Shown here: piece by piece, positions 6,161-10,185 of the stretch | Numbering within the stretch: position 1 is the first letter of the stretch | Layout: every line of letters starts with the position of its first letter | NCBI GenBank assembly: GCA_030550295.1 | Contig: JAUQPQ010000059.1 | Span: 1-10,185, forward strand | Source of the DNA: Chloroflexota bacterium | Lineage (GTDB): Bacteria; Chloroflexota; Dehalococcoidia; SM23-28-2; HRBIN24 | DNA length: 10,185 nucleotides | Direction of reading: 5' to 3' | Made by a program: the position numbers and the translations under genes | Notes under the pieces: model-generated | The model's database searches: none | What the model was told of the DNA's origin: nothing | Seen by the model: only the letters and a program-made list of their open reading frames with translations

Positions 6161-8548
6161 ATGTCTGTTCGAACCAGCCGCCTACGCGTCGAGGTCCATG
6201 GTGCCGTACAGGGGGTAGGTTTCCGGCCCTATGTATACCGGCTCGCCACGGAGCTCGGCCTGGCAGGATGGGTACGGAACGACTGTCGGGGAGTGCTCAT
6301 CGAATTAGAGGGCCCCCAGGTCAGTTTGAAGCGATTCCTTGAGCGCCTTCCCCACGAAACTCCTCCCCGTGCCCAGATCCATGCCCTGCGCGCACGGTGG
6401 CTAAAGCCCTTGGGTTACACCTCCTTCCAGATCCGCCATAGCGATGGCGGGAGCGAGAAGACGACTTTGGTTTTACCTGACATGGCCACCTGCGGTAAGT
6501 GTCTGGCGGAGGTGCTAGACCCAAGAGATCGTCGCTACCTCTACCCCTTTACCAACTGCACCGATTGCGGCCCCCGCTTCACCATCGTTGAAGGCCTGCC
6601 CTATGACCGGCCCAACACCACCATGCGCCGCTTTCGCATGTGCGAGGCCTGTCAAAGGGAGTACGAAAATCCCCTCGACCGTCGCTTCCATGCCCAGCCC
6701 AACGCCTGCCCCTCCTGTGGCCCGACGCTGGCGTTCTATTGGCCTAAGCCGCTCCTTGCCGAGATCGAAGGCGGACAAGCCGACTTTCCGCCCCGTGTCG
6801 GCCAGTTCTCGCTAGTGGCACTGGGAGAAGAGGCCCTCCGTTACGCAGCAGAGGCGCTCAGGGCAGGCTACATCGTGGCCGTAAAGGGGCTGGGCGGCTT
6901 TCATCTAATGGTCAACGCCCAGGACGAAGCAGCCATCGCAAGGTTGCGGGCCCACAAGCCCCGCCAGGACAAGCCTTTCGCCCTAATGGCCCGCGACCTC
7001 GCCCAAGTCCGGGCCCTGTGCCAACTTTCGCCGGAAGCAGAAGCCCTCCTCACCAGGCCTGAGGCACCCATCGTTCTCCTTCCGCGCCGCCCTGGGGCTC
7101 CCGTGGCACCAAATGTGGCACCAGATAACCCTTATTTGGGGGTAATGTTGCCCTATACCCCCCTCCACCACCTGCTGATGCAGGAAGTGGACTTCCCCGT
7201 CGTAGCCACCAGCGGCAACTTGACAGACGAGCCCATTTGCACCGACGAAAAAGACGCCTTCCAGAGGCTGGGGCATGTGACCGACGCCTTTTTGGTCCAC
7301 AACCGGCCCATCGCCCGCCATATGGACGACAGCGTGATGACTATTATGCGCGGAGAGCCGCGCCTCCTCCGGAGGGCAAGGGGGTTTGCGCCGCTGCCGA
7401 TTATCGTCAATAAGGCCCTTCCTACCGTGTTGGCAGTGGGAGGCCATCTAAAAAATACCGTAGCCCTCAGCATTGGACGCCAAGTCTTCCTTAGCCAACA
7501 CATCGGCGACCTAGATACGGCTGAAGCGCTGGCCGCGTTTGAGGGAGTTGTTTTGGACTTTCTCCGATTGTATGGGGCAGAGCCTGTAGCCATCGCCCAC
7601 GACTTGCACCCCGACTATGCCTCTACCATCTGGGCGCAACGGGCTGCAAGGGAGGAGCTCCCACGATACTTGCGTCGCCACACTCCCCTTGCCCTTATCC
7701 CGGTGCAACATCACCACGCCCACCTGGCCGCCTGCCTTGCGGACAACGGCGCCGAAGGGCCAGCCCTGGGGGTTACCTGGGACGGCACTGGGTACGGCCT
7801 GGACGGCACCATCTGGGGCGGCGAGTTCCTGGTGGGCGATACATACCACTTCCAGCGTGTAGCCCAGCTGCGCCCCTTCCACCTACCGGGAGGGGACGCA
7901 GCGGTGCGGGCCCCCCGACGCGTGGCCTTTGCGCTTATGTGGGAGCTAGCCGGAGAGGCAGTCGCCGATTGGGAGCATCTGGCCCCCATCCGGTCCATGC
8001 GGCCACTGGAGCGCCAGGTGCTGGCCCGCATGATGGCCCAGGGCATAAACACCCCCGTGACATCTAGCATAGGTCGTCTATTCGACGCTGTGGCTGCGCT
8101 GCTAGACTTGCACCAGGAAGTAACCTTTGAAGGTCAGGCAGCAATGGCCCTCGAGTTCATAGCCGACCCTTCTGAGCCCTCCGCCTATCCCCTCCCCATC
8201 GTGACGATGCCAGGGGGCGATAGCTCACCTTTGGTCCTAGACTGGGCCCCGCTACTAGAAGCGGCCTTACACGACCTCCGCCGAGGGGAAGACCGGGGGA
8301 AGATCTCCGCCCGCTTCCACAACGCCTTAATCCAGGCCATTGCCAGGGTGGCACAAGAGATCGGCCTAAGCCAAGTAGCTCTCACTGGAGGCTGCTTCCA
8401 AAACCACCTGCTGACCGAGCGCACCGTGCAGGCGTTGGAAGAGAAAGGGTTTGCCGTCCTCACCCACCGCCAGGTCCCCCCCAACGACGGAGGGATCAGC
8501 TTGGGCCAAGTCCTCATCGGTGCCGCCCATCTCGAACGCCTTTCCTAG
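6161..8548 (+). CDS. hypF: Carbamoyltransferase HypF
   Basis: Hydrogenase maturation enzyme that uses carbamoyl phosphate and ATP to carbamoylate the C-terminal Cys of HypE, the precursor of the cyanide ligands of the [NiFe] centre. The 795 residues have the full family architecture. An N-terminal acylphosphatase domain (about 7-94) has HGAVQGVGFRPYVYRLA. Two zinc-finger-like motifs follow: Cys111/114 with Cys133/136, and Cys161/164 with Cys183/186. A YrdC-like domain (about 220-410) has KGLGGFHLM and HKPRQDKPFALMARDL. The C-terminal Kae1-like domain (about 420-790) has the metal-binding HHHAH (517-521), WDGTGYGLDGTIWGGE (540-555), TSSIGRLFDA (634-643), GGCFQN (743-748) and NDGGISLGQ (775-783). 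No key residue is missing. It is first in an operon with hypC (45 nt downstream) and hypD and has its own promoter. Confidence 0.97.
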   Translation: MSVRTSRLRVEVHGAVQGVGFRPYVYRLATELGLAGWVRNDCRGVLIELEGPQVSLKRFLERLPHETPPRAQIHALRARWLKPLGYTSFQIRHSDGGSEKTTLVLPDMATCGKCLAEVLDPRDRRYLYPFTNCTDCGPRFTIVEGLPYDRPNTTMRRFRMCEACQREYENPLDRRFHAQPNACPSCGPTLAFYWPKPLLAEIEGGQADFPPRVGQFSLVALGEEALRYAAEALRAGYIVAVKGLGGFHLMVNAQDEAAIARLRAHKPRQDKPFALMARDLAQVRALCQLSPEAEALLTRPEAPIVLLPRRPGAPVAPNVAPDNPYLGVMLPYTPLHHLLMQEVDFPVVATSGNLTDEPICTDEKDAFQRLGHVTDAFLVHNRPIARHMDDSVMTIMRGEPRLLRRARGFAPLPIIVNKALPTVLAVGGHLKNTVALSIGRQVFLSQHIGDLDTAEALAAFEGVVLDFLRLYGAEPVAIAHDLHPDYASTIWAQRAAREELPRYLRRHTPLALIPVQHHHAHLAACLADNGAEGPALGVTWDGTGYGLDGTIWGGEFLVGDTYHFQRVAQLRPFHLPGGDAAVRAPRRVAFALMWELAGEAVADWEHLAPIRSMRPLERQVLARMMAQGINTPVTSSIGRLFDAVAALLDLHQEVTFEGQAAMALEFIADPSEPSAYPLPIVTMPGGDSSPLVLDWAPLLEAALHDLRRGEDRGKISARFHNALIQAIARVAQEIGLSQVALTGGCFQNHLLTERTVQALEEKGFAVLTHRQVPPNDGGISLGQVLIGAAHLERLS

Positions 8549-8581
8549 CCAGGTGGCAGGGATGATGGTGCAGGATTCGAC

Positions 8582-8587
8582 AGGAGG
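8582..8587 (+). promoter_or_regulatory. Consensus SD of hypC
   Basis: AGGAGG, a full match to the anti-SD core, 6 nt before the hypC ATG. It is stronger than the hypF site and would support higher HypC output from the shared transcript. Confidence 0.7.
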
Positions 8588-8593
8588 ACTGAA

Positions 8594-8872
8594 ATGTGCC
8601 TAGGAGTCCCTGGGAAAGTCTTGGAAGTCAACGACATGACCGCCCTAGTGGACTTTTGGGGAGTGCGCAAACAGGTGCTCCTCCATACGGTGGACAGCCC
8701 TGTAGCCCCTGGCGATTATGTCCTAGTGCACGTGGGCTTCGCTATTCGGCGCATCCCCACTGGACAGATCGAAGAGACCCTAGCATTTTACGAGACACTC
8801 TTGCGCACCGCAGAGGAAGACCTGATGGCTGCTGACGTACAAGAAGAGATGGGCGCAGGGGAGGAGACATAG
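8594..8872 (+). CDS. hypC: [NiFe]-hydrogenase assembly chaperone HypC/HybG
   Basis: A 92-residue chaperone of the HypC/HybG/HupF family. It binds HypD during assembly of the Fe(CN)2CO unit and then delivers it to the hydrogenase large-subunit precursor. The essential N-terminal motif MCLGVPGK is present, with Cys2 exposed after Met removal. It is followed by the OB-fold strands ALVDFWGVRKQVLLHTV, the conserved GDYVLVHVGFAI (about 48-59) and the helix I.ETLAFYETLL. The C-terminal tail beyond about residue 74 is acidic (EEDLMAADVQEEMGAGEET) and somewhat longer than in the shortest members. The stop TAG at 8870-8872 shares its G with the GTG start of hypD, so translation of the two is coupled, consistent with their 1:1 complex. 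Confidence 0.96.
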   Translation: MCLGVPGKVLEVNDMTALVDFWGVRKQVLLHTVDSPVAPGDYVLVHVGFAIRRIPTGQIEETLAFYETLLRTAEEDLMAADVQEEMGAGEET

Positions 8873-9999
8873 TGACATCGAAGGCGTCGGAACGGCTAGA
8901 ATTCCGCGATCCCAAACAGGTGCAGGCCTTCCAGCGCGCGTTGGAGCACCTTTGTGCCGACCTGAAGACGCCCATCTCCATCATGCACGTCTGCGGGAGC
9001 CACGAGCAGAGCATCGCTCGCTTTGGGCTTCGCAGCCTCCTTCCTCCCAACCTTCAGGTGATCATGGGCCCGGGATGCCCCGTATGCGTAACCGACATGC
9101 CAGAGGTAGACGAGGCCGTCTACTTAGCCGAACAGGGAGTTATCTTGGCCACTTTTGGCGACATGTTCCGGGTCCCAGGGACAGTCAAGTCCCTGGCAGA
9201 AGCCAAGGCGGAAGGGGCAGATGTCCGGATCGTATATAGCCCCTGGGAGGCCCTCCAGATCGCCCGCAAGGCCGAGCGGGAGGTGGTATTCTTTGCCACG
9301 GGCTTTGAGACCACGGCAGTGGCCACGGCGGCAGTGATCCTTTCGGGGCCACCGCCCAACTTATCTGTCCTTTCCGCCCATAAGTACATCCCGCCGGTGA
9401 TGGAGATCGTGGCTGAGATGCCACAGACCAGGATCCAGGGTTTCCTTGCAGCGGGACATGCGGCCACTATCACCGGATGGAAGATCTTTGAGCGGTTCGT
9501 GGAGCGCCACGGGATACCAGTGGTAGTCGGTGGATTTGAGCCCTTAGATATCCTGAGCGCACTAGTCCAACTTGTCGAGCTTATACGTCGGGGGGAGAGG
9601 CGGGTAGTGAACGCTTACCCACGCTGTGTAACGCCAGAAGGCAATCGCAACGCCCAGCGCCTGCTGTGGGAGGTCTTCCAGACCGAAAGCGGTGTGTGGC
9701 GTGGGATCGCCTATGTGCCTAATGGGAATCTTCGCCTGCGCCCCACCTATGCTTGGGCCGACGCGCGGGCACGTTTCCAGATCCGCCTCTCAGAGTGGCT
9801 GCACGATGCTCCCCCGCGTCTTACCCAGGAGTGCCTTTGCGGGAACATCATGGCGGGCATAGCCACACCATATGACTGCCGGTTATTCGGCAAAGAATGC
9901 GTTCCGGAGAGCCCTGTAGGGGCCTGCATGGTGAGCAGCGAGGGCACTTGCCGCATCTGGTACGAGTATGGCGGACATGTAAAAGGCCCCACCCCCTAA
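8872..9999 (+). CDS. hypD: Hydrogenase formation protein HypD
   Basis: A 375-residue iron-sulfur scaffold protein that, with HypC, holds the iron while it receives two CN and one CO ligand. Visible features: CGSHE with Cys41 (the proposed iron ligand), GPGCPVC with Cys69 and Cys72 (redox-active pair), GFETTA (144-149), GGFEPLDIL (220-228), and the C-terminal [4Fe-4S] region ECLCG..., DC.LFGKEC (335-343) and GACMVSSEGTC (350-360), with cysteines 321, 323, 336, 343, 352 and 360. Where many HypDs have GHVS, this one reads GHAATITG (195-202), and a usual SGL segment reads NGNL (284-287); both look like lineage variation. The GTG start overlaps the hypC stop by one base and has GGGGAGGAG (8858-8866) as SD. 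hypE, the usual next gene, does not follow within the window. Confidence 0.97.
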   Translation: MTSKASERLEFRDPKQVQAFQRALEHLCADLKTPISIMHVCGSHEQSIARFGLRSLLPPNLQVIMGPGCPVCVTDMPEVDEAVYLAEQGVILATFGDMFRVPGTVKSLAEAKAEGADVRIVYSPWEALQIARKAEREVVFFATGFETTAVATAAVILSGPPPNLSVLSAHKYIPPVMEIVAEMPQTRIQGFLAAGHAATITGWKIFERFVERHGIPVVVGGFEPLDILSALVQLVELIRRGERRVVNAYPRCVTPEGNRNAQRLLWEVFQTESGVWRGIAYVPNGNLRLRPTYAWADARARFQIRLSEWLHDAPPRLTQECLCGNIMAGIATPYDCRLFGKECVPESPVGACMVSSEGTCRIWYEYGGHVKGPTP

Positions 10000-10058
10000 G
10001 GGAGCCTCTGCCTAAAGGTGTGCGGCCGTGGTCCACAATGCATCCCTTGTTTAGTGCC

Positions 10059-10088
10059 TTGACTCGGTGCGCCCCAGCAGTTTAAACT
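10059..10088 (+). promoter_or_regulatory. Weak candidate promoter after hypD
   Basis: TTGACT (10059-10064) and TAAACT (10083-10088, 4 of 6) are separated by 18 nt. It could serve a gene that begins at the right edge of the window. Low specificity in isolation. Confidence 0.2.
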
Positions 10089-10137
10089 TTGTCGTGATTG
10101 ACGAGGGGGATGAGGACGGGGCTGGTGGCACTGCATC

Positions 10138-10185
10138 ATGGGCGGTGGCACCTTCTTCGGCCCCTTGTGTCTGTTGGTATTATTC
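10138..10185 (+). CDS. Possible start of a gene cut by the right edge
   Basis: From the ATG at 10138 the frame reads MGGGTFFGPLCLLVLF to the edge, which looks like the apolar start of a membrane or exported protein. A weak SD (GGTGG, 10124-10128) is 9 nt upstream. A competing frame from the ATG at 10110 (MRTGLVALHHGRWHLLRPL) is also open to the edge. Neither looks like the start of HypE. Sixteen codons are too few to decide; both may be chance. Confidence 0.2.
   Translation, partial: MGGGTFFGPLCLLVLF

Noticed and set aside
10051..10179. Minus-strand Ala/Pro/Ser-rich frame at the right edge, resembling a C-terminal linker of a convergent gene
   Set aside because: An in-frame TAA close to the edge closes it upstream, and it has no good start or motif.

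Overview
The window is about 10 kb of fairly GC-rich (roughly 60% by eye) bacterial chromosome with tightly packed, mostly forward genes, Shine-Dalgarno (SD) sites and GTG/TTG starts. It holds no RNA genes, insertion sequences or CRISPR arrays that I can see. The gene content (a sulfide:quinone-reductase-like flavoprotein and [NiFe]-hydrogenase maturation genes) suggests a chemolithotrophic or anaerobic/microaerophilic bacterium. A deep-branching group such as Chloroflexota is possible, but that is a guess; nothing here fixes the taxonomy.

Layout. (1) Positions 1-1547: the 3' part of an SQR-like FAD oxidoreductase, cut by the left window edge, followed 13 nt later by a DUF1641 protein, probably one operon. 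(2) Positions 1548-1800: a gap with a strong nested hairpin and a possible extended -10 promoter. (3) Positions 1801-4500: an intact 899-residue type II P-type cation ATPase whose M5/M6 residues predict a single, site-II-type cation site. (4) Positions 4529-5176 on the minus strand, tail to tail with it: a 215-residue open frame from a different ATPase subfamily (PEGLLPT type). It keeps M4 and every P-domain catalytic motif but has lost its nucleotide-binding domain, actuator domain and remaining membrane helices without losing frame. (5) Positions 5177-5568: a gene-poor stretch. (6) Positions 5569-5970: a PaaI-type hotdog thioesterase. (7) Positions 5971-6160: an intergenic region with two hairpins and a good sigma70-like promoter. 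(8) Positions 6161-9999: the operon hypF-hypC-hypD, which builds the Fe(CN)2CO part of the [NiFe]-hydrogenase active site. (9) Positions 10000-10185: a short tail that does not begin hypE and may hold the first codons of an unidentified gene.

Working together: HypF makes the carbamoyl donor used for cyanide ligands, and HypC and HypD form the scaffold on which the Fe(CN)2CO unit is assembled; HypE, needed between them, is not in the window. The SQR-like protein and DUF1641 partner probably feed sulfide electrons to quinone. The ATPases and the thioesterase have no evident link to either pathway. I found no clearly new multi-gene system. The most unusual object is the shrunken P-type ATPase frame.
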